Origin: Eubacterium sp. CAG:252
Lineage (GTDB): Bacteria; Bacillota; Clostridia; Lachnospirales; Lachnospiraceae
Length of the DNA stretch: 64,000 nt
Assembly: GCA_000436535.1 (NCBI GenBank)
Contig: FR886338.1
Span: forward strand, 21,428 to 85,427
Direction: 5' to 3'
The translations under genes and the position numbers were made by a program. Positions 18,801-27,375 of this stretch are shown here, piece by piece. Position 1 is the first letter of the stretch; every line of letters starts with the position of its first letter. The notes beneath the pieces are model-generated. The model did no database searches, had not been told where the DNA came from, and saw nothing but the letters and a program-made list of their open reading frames with translations.

Positions 18801-20289
18801 CTGAAACATCTATTCCAAGATTAACTGCAAAGTTCTCAAGAAACGAACCACACCCTGATGAACAGGCTTCATTCAGCATAATGTTTGTTATAACGCCGTC
18901 ATTTAGCCATATAGCCTTCATATCCTGTCCGCCTATATCAAGTATAAATGTCGTATCAGGATAATACTTCTGACAGCCTATAGTGTGCGCAACTGTTTCC
19001 ACTGTATGATAGTCAGCACGCAGCGCCCTTGCAAGAAGGTGTTCTCCATAGCCCGTTGTTCCAAGTCCAAGACACTTTAAGGTTATTCCTTTACTCTTAT
19101 ACTTATCATATATCTGCACAATGCCATGCTTGACTACCTTAAGAGGGTCGCCATGATTGTTCGCATAAAATCTGTCAATAACCTGCTCATTTTCATCTAT
19201 AAGCACGAACTTGGAGGTTGTACTTCCTGAGTCTATACCTAAGTACACATTCAGTACGCCATCCTTAACTTCGGTTTTATAGTCATTACACACATCATAT
19301 AACTCTTTATCGTGTCTTTCATTGAACTTATCAAGCTCCTCCTGTGTCTTAAAGAACGGCTCACTAACTCTCTTATCGCAGGCATAATCCTCTGAATTAT
19401 ACGACTGCAACCTGTCGAGCAGTTCACCGAATGTAACATATTCCGCCTTATCTGCAAATATATTATCTATAGCCACCGCTGTACCGTAGGCAACGATAGT
19501 TTCCGCATGCTCCGGCACAACTATGTCACCATTTTTAAGCTCCAGCCTTTCTGCAAACACCTTTATAAGTGTAGGATTAAATGTAAGCGGACCACCCTCA
19601 AATATTATAGGCGGCTTAAGCTCAAGTCCCTGTGAAAGTCCTCCTATTGTCTGCTTTGCTATGGCATGAAATGTCGACAGGGCTATATCTTTTCTGTCTG
19701 CGCCCTGTATAAGAAGAGGCTGTATATCAGTCTTTGCAAATACGCCACATCTTCCTGATATATCATATACAGTGCTCCCCTTAGAAGCCATACTCTCAAA
19801 CTTATCTGATGGCACACCAAGAAGTGAAGCTATCTCATCTATAAATGCACCAGTACCGCCAGCACAGCTGCCATTCATTCGCATATCAGAAGTCTGTAGC
19901 TTATCTGTATTCTTATCATAATAAAAGAATATAACTTTTGCATCCTGTCCTCCAAGCTCAATAGCTGTCCTTACATCAGGATAGAGCCTCTGGACTGCCG
20001 CAGCATTGGCAACAACCTCCTGTATATAATGTATCCCAAGTGCCTTGCTTACAGGCTTGCCGCCAGAACCACACACAGCCGCCTTAAAGCTTACATCCCT
20101 GCCAAAGTGTCCTGCTGCCTCCTCTAACAGCAATCTCGCTGTTTCTACCTGTCTTGCATTGTGTCTTACGTATCTTGAATATTCAATTTTATTCGTACTA
20201 ATATCTGTAACAACTATCTTGACAGTTGTTGAACCTACATCTATTCCAACTCTCATACATCCGCAATTCTTCTGTATATCACCTGTCAT
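15838..20289 (-). CDS. Giant 2-hydroxyacyl-CoA dehydratase activase-like fusion protein
   Basis: The 1,483-residue protein begins with two BadF/BcrA-type ASKHA ATPase domains (GIDVGSTTVK near 15, GIDSGSTTSK near 350). Each keeps the two Cys that hold a 4Fe-4S cluster in HgdC-type activators (NGSCAGGTGAF and SGRCGVFAKTD; NEACSSGCGSF and GSRCTVFMN). A Cys-rich segment CEHCGNHCMRN comes next (about 640), then a DUF2229-type region (VTVGIPRVLEFWDSMPFW, about 745) and a C-terminal region with Cys like HgdB-type subunits (FGCGHDAI, QCDCRMSHYAG, QPFGCLPNHICGRG). Such fusions are widespread in Clostridia and their substrate is unknown. No dehydratase genes are adjacent. It is transcribed alone. Confidence 0.88.
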   Translation of the reverse strand: MTGDIQKNCGCMRVGIDVGSTTVKIVVTDISTNKIEYSRYVRHNARQVETARLLLEEAAGHFGRDVSFKAAVCGSGGKPVSKALGIHYIQEVVANAAAVQRLYPDVRTAIELGGQDAKVIFFYYDKNTDKLQTSDMRMNGSCAGGTGAFIDEIASLLGVPSDKFESMASKGSTVYDISGRCGVFAKTDIQPLLIQGADRKDIALSTFHAIAKQTIGGLSQGLELKPPIIFEGGPLTFNPTLIKVFAERLELKNGDIVVPEHAETIVAYGTAVAIDNIFADKAEYVTFGELLDRLQSYNSEDYACDKRVSEPFFKTQEELDKFNERHDKELYDVCNDYKTEVKDGVLNVYLGIDSGSTTSKFVLIDENEQVIDRFYANNHGDPLKVVKHGIVQIYDKYKSKGITLKCLGLGTTGYGEHLLARALRADYHTVETVAHTIGCQKYYPDTTFILDIGGQDMKAIWLNDGVITNIMLNEACSSGCGSFLENFAVNLGIDVSDIADKAFASNNPAHLGSRCTVFMNSTIINEQRDGKQPQDIMAGLCRSIIENVFTKVVRIANTSELGNRVVVQGGTFRNRAVLRAIEEYLSMDVTLAPYPGEMGAVGAALAAKQHIKQYGYADNESTSFIGFEAVRTFEYTTESGVRCEHCGNHCMRNIMHFPDGGTWVTGNRCENGLLPDNAAAKRATDIADKEKGLKNAESEAQKQTAAAVEEEEAYTPVDVFAARERLLFKNYDYTRVSDEKNVTVGIPRVLEFWDSMPFWTTFLKALGYNVKISQKSNRRMYENGLKYVASDTICFPAKLVHGHIESLVNQKVDRIFMPYVMHMPPEGTDKLSPYVCSVVMGYPMVVRNSQTPEERYGVKFDTPIFHWFSVKDRRHQIIKYATDELGVTKNEAEEAYKQAKAARDEFKDTLVSMADEVLEDAKRHKKFVVVLAGRPYHTDPFVSKNISHMLIKKGISVLPVDSLRQLNEQDLSNTRAEITNNFHTRMLSAAMVAAKTPELEYIQIVSFGCGHDAILSDEIIRIMNESGHKPPLVLKVDESDATGALGIRIQSFIRSVEIRRSISDEQFIKRHMYESLTEPSPAKFYRKDKKVRTILVPNISVEVSKILEGILEKENFKVKRIPIGSTEEIKLGKKYVHNDICFPAQMVIGELIAELKRGNYNHDEVAVGMVKFQCDCRMSHYAGLLRKGLDASGFSDVPILTTDVNDTKRNHPGVFLLGVSAVLEAVWTFMMLDMLTDVCRKTRPYEINKGETDRVYNHCVEMLADGIRKGIGNARKVFEQSMKDMAAVPYDRSTLKPKVFITGELLVTYHSGSNFNIERYMEANGMETIFPRITDQLRKDFLASMVEIKDYNANIFPYPFAVDWLFDHVQKSLEKTAVLHPLYKKALRPRDMYEGVRNIIPETLSCGEGWLMAAEIVHYAKEGVKSFIILQPFGCLPNHICGRGVIKRIKEDYPDVTILPLDLDPDTSYANVENRMQMMIMNS

Positions 20290-20355
20290 AACCTCTGCCT
20301 GACCTTTTCTTATAATCTTTCTGATATTCTTCTGCTGTCAGCTTATTTCTTTTCT

Positions 20356-21042
20356 TTACATCTGGTTAAGAAATGGAAGTATATCCTCTACATTTTCAAG
20401 AATATAATCTGCGCCTGCATTTTCCAATTCATCAGCCTCTGCAAAACCATATCTTAAGCCGATAGACTCTATGCCAGCATCCTTAGCACCAAGCACATCA
20501 TCTTTTCTGTCGCCTATCATTATCGCATCTGCCTTAACATCATAAATATCTGTGGCTGGAATGTCTTTAAGCTTTATAATCTGGCTTATTACCTCTTCGA
20601 TAACATCATCCTTGTGTCTTCTTTTACCACCTTCAAGCTCACTTCCAACAGCCACATCAAAGTACTGTTCTATATCAAAATGCTTAAGTATAGTAGGCAC
20701 ATATATTTCAGGCTTACATGTGGCAAGTGCAACTATATACCCCTCTTTCTTTAGGCCTGCAAGAAACTCTTTTATGCCATCAAAAAGCTTATTCTCATAT
20801 AGTCCTGTATCAGCATATCTTTCCCTGTAGTAAGCAACTGCCTTTAATGAGTCTTCATCACTCAGACCGTGAAATCTTGTAAAGCTTTCATTCAATGGTG
20901 GTCCTATATATCTTTTTAAAACCGCCATATCATTCTCTGTTATTCCCATCTTTTCAAGTGCATACTGTACACTTTTTGTTATGCCTTCACTTGAGTCTGT
21001 TAAAGTTCCATCAAGGTCAAGTAATATGTATTTTTTCCTCAT
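20356..21042 (-). CDS. HAD-superfamily hydrolase, phosphoglycolate-phosphatase-like
   Basis: The 228-residue protein has all HAD motifs: DLDGTLTDS (residues 9-17), the Thr of ALATCKPE, a Lys in KPEIY, and GDRKDDVLGAKDAG. The alpha-helical type I cap with GPPLNESF fits the Gph/PgmB group acting on small phosphorylated metabolites. It lies between the activase-like gene and the flotillin gene. A hairpin element separates it from flotillin, so it may be an independent unit. The physiological substrate is unknown. Confidence 0.87.
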   Translation of the reverse strand: MRKKYILLDLDGTLTDSSEGITKSVQYALEKMGITENDMAVLKRYIGPPLNESFTRFHGLSDEDSLKAVAYYRERYADTGLYENKLFDGIKEFLAGLKKEGYIVALATCKPEIYVPTILKHFDIEQYFDVAVGSELEGGKRRHKDDVIEEVISQIIKLKDIPATDIYDVKADAIMIGDRKDDVLGAKDAGIESIGLRYGFAEADELENAGADYILENVEDILPFLNQM

Positions 21043-21078
21043 ATAAATATTCCTCCGTATTAATTCGTAAAGTAAGAA

Positions 21079-21126
21079 ACGGGGTGTCAGAACCCCGACA
21101 TTAAAAAGAATTCTGACACCCTGATA
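21079..21126. repeat. Minimal inverted-repeat element, copy G (terminator-like)
   Basis: GGGTGTCAGAA and TTCTGACACCC are perfect 11-base inverted repeats 17 bases apart, flanked by AATATCA. The ends resemble those of the TIR family (ATATCAGGGTGTCA). It lies 35 bases after the flotillin stop codon and could also terminate transcription, although the T run is poor. Confidence 0.5.
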
Positions 21127-21160
21127 TTAAGTATTATACTATTGAATTGTGATTTGACAA

Positions 21161-22726
21161 CTAAGATTCTTTATTGTTTATAGTAATATTAGAAACTCCC
21201 TCCAGACCGTCAACACTGATATTCTTATCAGTCTTAGCCTGTATAGTGTTTGCTTTCATTACATCTGTTATATCAAAACCTGTAGTTTCCTTGATTGACT
21301 CTATTGTCTTTGCAAGTACAGATGGAACATATCCACCCATCTGTCCTACTCCTGAACCATTGGCAGTATCACCACTGTCAATAATAGTTACCTTGTCGAT
21401 GCTCTGGAGAGGTTTTGCAACCTGCTCTGCCATCTGTGGAAGTACCTTGACAAGCATTTCCATCATAGCTGCCTGACCGTACTTCTCATAGGCTTCAGCT
21501 TTCTTTTCCATAGCCTCGGCCTCTGCTATACCCTTAGCCTTAGTAGCTTCTGCCTCTGCTATACCAGTCTTTGCTATGGCATCAGCTTCTGCCTGTGCTT
21601 TCAGTGCAATAGCCTCCGCTTCTGCCTGTGCCTCAACCTTTCTTGACTCCGCTCTTGCCTCCGCTTCTGCTATTTTTCTATACTTTTCAGCATCTGCATC
21701 AGCCATCTGCTTTGCCTTCTCAGCATTAGCCGGCTCTACAATAGTTACCCTTAAGCTTTCCTTAGTTCTTTCAGCCTGCTTCTGGGCAAGTTCTATGTTC
21801 TTCTGCTCTGATGCAATCTGAACCTGAATCTGTGCTTCTGCTATCTCTTTCTGTCTCTGCTGCTTAAGAAGTTCTGCATCCATCTGAGCCTGAATAACAT
21901 CCTTCTGTGTTATGTTAGACTGGATATCGTGTGCAAGCTCTGCCTTCGCCTGTGCTGTCTGCTGCTCCTGCATATAGTTGGCTTCAAGCACTGCCTTATC
22001 CTTTGCTGCCTGAGCGATGTCTGCCTCTGCCTTTAACTTGGCTGACTCACCCTCCTGACGTGCCTGTGAAGTCTTAATCTGCATATCTCTTGCAGCTTCT
22101 GCCTTCTGGATTTCGGCATCCTTCTTTCTCTGGGCAATCATACCATCACCAAGAGCCTTAATATATCCATTCTCATCTGATATATCAGTGATTGTAAAAT
22201 TCTTTACTTCAAGACCCATATTGCCAAGCTCAGTACCAACCACTTCCTGTACTCTTGAAGAGAATTCCTCTCTCTTCTGATACAGTTCTTCTACTGTCAT
22301 GGTAGCAATGATTTCTCGAAGCTTACCTTCAAGTACCGCTATGGCTGTTCCCTGAATGTTATCGATAATCTCTTTCTCGTTACGTCCTGTGAACTGCTCG
22401 ATGGCTGTCAATATGCTGCCTTTTTCATTTCTTACCTTGATAACTGCTGTTGTAATAACGCTGATTGGAACACCCTGACTTGAAAGACTGCTTCTTGTTG
22501 CCACGCTGAGTGGTATATTACCAAGAGATATATAATCAATTCTTTCAAATACTGGTATTACAAGTCCACCACCACCAGTGATGACTCTCTTCTTCATACC
22601 TGTTACAACACCTGCTTTGTCCTGTGGAACTTTCTTCCACATTCTTAGAACTACTGTAAGAATGAGCACTATTCCTACTACTGCTGCCACAATTCCTACA
22701 AAACTGGATTCTGCTCCATATCCCAT
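21161..22726 (-). CDS. floT: Flotillin-like membrane scaffold protein
   Basis: Flotillins organise fluid membrane microdomains. The 521-residue product has an N-terminal membrane hairpin (residues 8-29) and an SPFH/band-7 domain (about 35-210, with KRVITGGGGLVIPVFERIDYISL). A long Ala/Glu/Lys coiled coil with repeated AEA triplets (about 210-410) and a variable C-terminus complete the flotillin layout. The NfeD-like gene lies just upstream, as in the yuaF-floT pair of Bacillus. No signal beyond the N-terminal anchor is seen. Confidence 0.92.
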   Translation of the reverse strand: MGYGAESSFVGIVAAVVGIVLILTVVLRMWKKVPQDKAGVVTGMKKRVITGGGGLVIPVFERIDYISLGNIPLSVATRSSLSSQGVPISVITTAVIKVRNEKGSILTAIEQFTGRNEKEIIDNIQGTAIAVLEGKLREIIATMTVEELYQKREEFSSRVQEVVGTELGNMGLEVKNFTITDISDENGYIKALGDGMIAQRKKDAEIQKAEAARDMQIKTSQARQEGESAKLKAEADIAQAAKDKAVLEANYMQEQQTAQAKAELAHDIQSNITQKDVIQAQMDAELLKQQRQKEIAEAQIQVQIASEQKNIELAQKQAERTKESLRVTIVEPANAEKAKQMADADAEKYRKIAEAEARAESRKVEAQAEAEAIALKAQAEADAIAKTGIAEAEATKAKGIAEAEAMEKKAEAYEKYGQAAMMEMLVKVLPQMAEQVAKPLQSIDKVTIIDSGDTANGSGVGQMGGYVPSVLAKTIESIKETTGFDITDVMKANTIQAKTDKNISVDGLEGVSNITINNKES

Positions 22727-22905
22727 AACTGCCTCCCATTTCTGGCTATACTGTGCATAATAAGCATATTATACATAACATACTTATTACACTATATAAC
22801 CATATCCTTAATTAATTGTTACCCTGCTGATACTTTATAAACCGCTGCTTTCCTGCATCTGTACTTAAAATCCCATACAGGCATACACAGCCTTCAGGCC
22901 TATAA

Positions 22906-23472
22906 CTATTTATCAGCATATTTATCTTCCAGATGTGATGCACTTTCTACTATAACATAATCGCCATCAAATCTTAAGATACTAACCTTTTTATCCTGCT
23001 TTATCTCTTCCCCGTCTACGGACTTTGCAGGATAGGATACATTAGAGCCTGTGCTTAACTGCACACTTACAGCCCCAACTCCGTTTACAGGTATCATATT
23101 ACTCACAATTCCTGTTCTTAAAAGTATTTCTTCTTTCTCTGCAGCAAAGTTTTCAATCTTTTTTAATCTTTTGATTGCCGACTGAAGTGCCACAGCACAT
23201 ATATACCCTGCTACAAGACCTATTATTATGATAACCTTTTCTGACAGCCTGCCATCAAGAATAAGTCCTAAGCTGCCAAATATAAGCGACCATAAGCACA
23301 AGCTGTTAATGGAAAAAGGCAGAAAGTCCAATATCATATCCTGTCCGAATTCCAGCTGCAATACATCTATTGATATAAAATCAACAAAGCCGTCAAACAG
23401 GTTAAGCACAATACTGCAAAAAGGTATCAGAATACCAATTATTATACACGCCATGCATATTGTATGAAACAT
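22906..23472 (-). CDS. NfeD-like membrane protein, partner of flotillin
   Basis: The 188-residue protein has about three membrane segments (MACIIIGILIPFCSIVL, SLCLWSLIFGSLGLIL, VIIIIGLVAGYICAVAL). A C-terminal OB-fold-like domain follows (LLRTGIVSNMIPVNGVGAVSVQLSTGSNVSYPAKSVDGEEIKQDKKVSILRF...). The ATG at 23472 is supported by AGGGAG upstream; an in-frame start ten codons earlier is less likely. Position directly before flotillin supports the YuaF/NfeD assignment, in which the protein assists raft organisation. It lacks the ClpP-like protease domain of long NfeD. Confidence 0.75.
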   Translation of the reverse strand: MFHTICMACIIIGILIPFCSIVLNLFDGFVDFISIDVLQLEFGQDMILDFLPFSINSLCLWSLIFGSLGLILDGRLSEKVIIIIGLVAGYICAVALQSAIKRLKKIENFAAEKEEILLRTGIVSNMIPVNGVGAVSVQLSTGSNVSYPAKSVDGEEIKQDKKVSILRFDGDYVIVESASHLEDKYADK

Positions 23473-23509
23473 ACTCCCCTCTCCCTTCGATTGTATTAAC
23501 ACAGTCTTT

Positions 23510-23546
23510 AAAAATATGGTATTATGTCACATACACAATACCATAT
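23510..23546 (-). terminator. Terminator of the nadE-foldase operon
   Basis: ATATGGTATT and AATACCATAT pair perfectly around 13 bases. On the minus strand TTTTT follows. It lies about 20 bases past the foldase stop codon. Confidence 0.8.
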
Positions 23547-23567
23547 ATTTATATCTTTTACAAGTAA

Positions 23568-24752
23568 TTAAAATCTATTATATGTATTAGTCTGCATATC
23601 ATCTGTAAGAGCTGATATATAGTCTGAATACTTCTTGTTAAGTACATTAGATGCTATAGTTTCATCCATACTTCCATCATATGACTTACTTATGAAATAT
23701 AATACATAATAGCAGTGTTCTGATGTATCCTCTACAACTGTAACATCTCCTGCATTACGTTCATCAGAAAGAAGCCATTCAGATGTTCCTGATTCCATAT
23801 CAGAGCTTGTAATCTTTGACTTTAATGAGCCTTCATCATTGTCATACTTCGACTCACCATCTGCTGCATTTCTTCTGCAAAGGTCTATAAATGCCTGCTC
23901 GCTTGTTGCACCTGCTGCAAACTCATCAGCCTTTGCCTTAGCCTGCTCCATCTCACCATCTGTAGAGTCAACTGCTGTTACTGTGAACTCTCTGTAATCT
24001 ACCTGATCGTAAATATCCTTATTCTCTTCATAATAGTTCTTAATCTCATCATCTGTTGCCGCAAACTCATCTGTAAGCTCACGCTGGTATGCATTGGCTT
24101 TAAGATATTCCATTACATACTTCTTTACATTGCTTTCTGTTGCATACTGTCCAAGACTCTGCTTGTAATAATCCTTAATGCTCTTTCCTGCATCTGAAGC
24201 TGCATCGCTTATCTGCTGTGTAAAGTCAGCATAGTCATCATCGCCTGTTGTGTACTCATATCCGTTGGCATCTGCATCCTTTATAAGTGCCTTGTATTCC
24301 TTGATAGTTGTAAGTGCATTGTCTGCAAAATACTCATACCATGTCTTGCCTGTCTGTGAGTTAGTCTGGCTCTTATCATTCTGTGAGCTGCTGTAACCCA
24401 TGTATGAATAGTAATCTGCCATAGTCATACTTCCATAGAAGGACTGTGACATAAGCGCATTCTTTGATACATTGTAATACATATCAAACTCAATCTGGCT
24501 TATATTGCTGCCATCAACACTTATAAACTTGTTATGAATTCTGTTATATCTTGTTCCAAATATAACTGCCACGGCTATTATAATACCAGCAAGAACACCC
24601 GCTCCTACAGCCCTGAATATAACCTTTTCTCTCTGTAATCTCTTCTCCTCTTCTCTTCTTTTAGCCATTTTCCTGTCATACTTGGTCATAACCTTTTCAG
24701 TACTGACATTCTGCGCTTTATTCTTAGAATTATTAGCACTATTGCCTGCCAT
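23568..24752 (-). CDS. PrsA/SurA-like peptidyl-prolyl isomerase (foldase), membrane-anchored
   Basis: The 394-residue protein has a basic cytoplasmic head (about 1-45), one membrane anchor (VIFRAVGAGVLAGIIIAVAVIFG, 44-66) and a SurA_N-like helical domain. A parvulin-type region follows (about 245-370: VDYREFTVTAV, EEQA-type helices, YYVLYFISKSY). Such proteins help exported proteins fold outside the membrane. Parvulin catalytic residues are only partly recognisable, so it may act mainly as a chaperone. There is no lipobox, unlike PrsA. It starts five bases after the nadE stop codon and shares its operon. Confidence 0.78.
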   Translation of the reverse strand: MAGNSANNSKNKAQNVSTEKVMTKYDRKMAKRREEEKRLQREKVIFRAVGAGVLAGIIIAVAVIFGTRYNRIHNKFISVDGSNISQIEFDMYYNVSKNALMSQSFYGSMTMADYYSYMGYSSSQNDKSQTNSQTGKTWYEYFADNALTTIKEYKALIKDADANGYEYTTGDDDYADFTQQISDAASDAGKSIKDYYKQSLGQYATESNVKKYVMEYLKANAYQRELTDEFAATDDEIKNYYEENKDIYDQVDYREFTVTAVDSTDGEMEQAKAKADEFAAGATSEQAFIDLCRRNAADGESKYDNDEGSLKSKITSSDMESGTSEWLLSDERNAGDVTVVEDTSEHCYYVLYFISKSYDGSMDETIASNVLNKKYSDYISALTDDMQTNTYNRF

Positions 24753-24757
24753 AATTA

Positions 24758-26710
24758 TTAATCCTCCATTATACTTTCTTTTATGATGTCAAGCTGTCTT
24801 ATCCATGCTGCACTGCTTGCATCGCTTGGCATTCTTAAGTCGCCGCGTGGTGATACAGCGACAGAACCTACCTTAGGTCCATCTGGTAAACATGACCTCT
24901 TAAACTGCTGTGCAAAAAATCTCCATGTAAATGTACGAAGCCACTTATATATAGTCTTCTTATCGTATTCACCTGCAAATGCTATCTTTGCAATTCTGAA
25001 AAGCTTCTTTGGTTCAACACCAAATCTTAACATATGATACATAAAGAAGTCGTGAAGCTCATAAGGTCCTACAAGGTCTTCTGTCTTCTGCTGTATAGTT
25101 CCATCCTCATTAGGTGGTAAAAGCTCCGGACTTACCGGTGTATCAAGCACATCCGATAACACATCTGATAATTCATTGTTTCCACATGTATCTGCATAAT
25201 ATCTTACAAGATGTCTTACAAGTGTCTTAGGAACTGAAGCATTGACACCATACATTGACATATGGTCGCCATTATATGTTGCCCAGCCAAGTGCAAGCTC
25301 TGACATATCACCTGTACCTATAACCATACCATTTGTCTGGTTAGCTATGTCCATAAGTATCTGTGTTCTCTCTCTTGCCTGTCCATTCTCATAAGTAACA
25401 TTATGAACTGACTCATCATGTCCAATATCTTCAAAATGCTGCTTAACTGACTTTCTTATGTTGATTTCCCTAAGTGTCGCTCCAAGCTTTTCACTCATCT
25501 TGACAGCATTATTATATGTCCTGTCTGTTGTTCCAAAGCAGGGCATTGTAACGCATGTTATTCCCTTTCTGTCAAGTCCTGAAAGGTCAAATGCCCTTAC
25601 AGTAACAAGCAGTGCAAGTGTGGAGTCAAGTCCGCCTGATATACCGATAACAGCACTCTTGCAGCCTGTATGCTCAAGTCTTTTCTTAAGTCCATATGTC
25701 TGTATGTCAAGAATTTCCTCACATCTTGCATCCCTTTCATACTTGTCATCCGGTACGAATGGTGCTTTGTCAAAAAATCTCTTAAGCTTAAGCTCTCTTT
25801 GCATAATATCAGGACAGCTTACATATACATAGCCCTCATCCGCTGCTTTATCTTCATCAACTGTAAATGTAGACATTCTCCTTCTTTCAGACCATATCCT
25901 GTCAATATCAATATCTGCATATACAGCTTCATTCTTAAACTTTGTGGCTTCTGCAAGCAGTGAACCATTCTCACTTATTATGTTGTGTGCGCCAAACACA
26001 ATATCCTGTGTCGATTCGCCATCACCTGAACTTGCATACACATAACCGCATACAAGCCTTGCCGACTGACCTTTTACAAGATTTTTCCTGTAAGCTGCCT
26101 TTCCTATAGTTTCATTACTTGCCGATGCATTTACTATAAGCGTAGCACCATTAAGCGCATGTCTTATGCTTGGTGGCTGTGGTGTCCACAAGTCCTCACA
26201 TATCTCTGCTGCCACCTTTAACTTAGGGCAGTTGTCAAAGCTGTATATAAGGCTTCCACCAAAGTACACCTCATCCTTATCTATCTTAACAGTCACATTT
26301 TTCTTAAAACCTTCTGTAAACTGTCTTCTTTCATAAAACTCACCATAATTAGGTATGAACATCTTAGGTACAAGTCCCTTTATATGTCCGTTCATAACCG
26401 CTGCAACAACATTGTACAGCTTTCCATGATACATATATGGAAGTCCTGCCATAACAAGCATACCCTCATAAGCTGATGTATAATCCCTTATGTCAAGAAG
26501 CACACCCATAGCTTCATTGATAAGTGTGTCCTGTAAGAACAGGTCATTACATGTATATCCTGTTATACATAACTCTGGAAATACCGCTACGGCCGTATCA
26601 CATGCATATGCTTCGCTGATAAGCTTTTTTATCTGTTCTCCATTGAATACACAGTCACCCACTTTTATCTTAGGTGTCAACGCTGCTACTCTGATATATC
26701 CGTCTTTCAC
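24758..26710 (-). CDS. nadE: Glutamine-dependent NAD(+) synthetase NadE
   Basis: NadE amidates nicotinic acid adenine dinucleotide to NAD using glutamine and ATP. The N-terminal nitrilase-type glutaminase domain has its triad Glu (FPELCITGY), Lys (VPKMFIPNYGEFYE) and Cys (AEICEDLWTPQ). The C-terminal synthetase domain has the P-loop GISGGLDSTLAL. The product is 650 residues from a GTG at 26710, which has AAAGGGAG seven bases upstream; an in-frame ATG at 26764 has no ribosome site and adds a non-conserved extension. It is the first gene of a two-gene operon with the foldase. Confidence 0.95.
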   Translation of the reverse strand: MKDGYIRVAALTPKIKVGDCVFNGEQIKKLISEAYACDTAVAVFPELCITGYTCNDLFLQDTLINEAMGVLLDIRDYTSAYEGMLVMAGLPYMYHGKLYNVVAAVMNGHIKGLVPKMFIPNYGEFYERRQFTEGFKKNVTVKIDKDEVYFGGSLIYSFDNCPKLKVAAEICEDLWTPQPPSIRHALNGATLIVNASASNETIGKAAYRKNLVKGQSARLVCGYVYASSGDGESTQDIVFGAHNIISENGSLLAEATKFKNEAVYADIDIDRIWSERRRMSTFTVDEDKAADEGYVYVSCPDIMQRELKLKRFFDKAPFVPDDKYERDARCEEILDIQTYGLKKRLEHTGCKSAVIGISGGLDSTLALLVTVRAFDLSGLDRKGITCVTMPCFGTTDRTYNNAVKMSEKLGATLREINIRKSVKQHFEDIGHDESVHNVTYENGQARERTQILMDIANQTNGMVIGTGDMSELALGWATYNGDHMSMYGVNASVPKTLVRHLVRYYADTCGNNELSDVLSDVLDTPVSPELLPPNEDGTIQQKTEDLVGPYELHDFFMYHMLRFGVEPKKLFRIAKIAFAGEYDKKTIYKWLRTFTWRFFAQQFKRSCLPDGPKVGSVAVSPRGDLRMPSDASSAAWIRQLDIIKESIMED

Positions 26711-26805
26711 CGCTATTCTCCCTTTAAAAGTATTTTCTATCAGTATATCAAACCTACCAGACATTTACAATAGACTTACATTAAATCACAAATAAGTCAC
26801 AAATC

Positions 26806-26846
26806 AAAAAAACAGCTATCCAGTGCATTATATCACCAGATAGCCG
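26806..26846 (-). terminator. Terminator after the small lipoprotein gene
   Basis: GCTATC..GTG pairs with CAC..GATAGC around eight bases. Seven T follow on the minus strand. Confidence 0.82.
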
Positions 26847-26872
26847 TAAAACTATAAATATACTATATTTAT

Positions 26873-27181
26873 TTACTTTGAAAATGCTGACGAAACCTCT
26901 GTTGCCATCTCTTTCATTCCGTCTTTGGCAGTTTCCATCATATCTTTTGCACCCGTCGCCGCATCTGTGGCTATCTCTTTAATGCCTGTTGCCGCATCTG
27001 TAACTATTTCCTTAGCTCCTGTAGCAGCATCTGTCATAAGATTTTCTACTGTATTTCTGTTATTACTTCCTGAACCAGTATTACTCCCGCTTTCAGAGTC
27101 AGTCTTTGCTCCACAGCCCACAAGCACTGATATGACAGTAACAAGCATAGCGCCAACTACAATCCATTTCAACTTACGCAT
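26873..27181 (-). CDS. Small lipoprotein with DAATG repeats
   Basis: The 102-residue product has a lipoprotein signal peptide (MRKLKWIVVGAMLVTVISVLVGC, lipobox LVGC, Cys at 23). Next is a Ser/Gly/Asn linker and three consecutive repeats of about 11 residues (TDAATGAKEIV, TDAATGIKEIA, TDAATGAKDMM), probably an amphipathic helix. The tail is KDGMKEMATEVSSAFSK. It has its own terminator and is monocistronic. The function is unknown; the periodic helix suggests membrane or wall association. Confidence 0.78.
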   Translation of the reverse strand: MRKLKWIVVGAMLVTVISVLVGCGAKTDSESGSNTGSGSNNRNTVENLMTDAATGAKEIVTDAATGIKEIATDAATGAKDMMETAKDGMKEMATEVSSAFSK

Positions 27182-27375
27182 ATAATATCCTCCTTTAATA
27201 CCTTATCAGATTATATTATTTACATACATACGGATTATATTCACGCTGTTGGTATATTTAAAATTACAAATATATTTTTTAAACTTATATTGTCTTTTTC
27301 ACATAATTATGCTTATGACTCACTTTGTCTTTTTAAATAAATATGCTTATGACTTGTTTTATCATTATGATATAA

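Noticed and set aside
22578..22760. Open frames antisense to the flotillin gene
   Set aside because: They are shadows of the Ala/Glu-rich coiled-coil coding sequence, with no ribosome sites.
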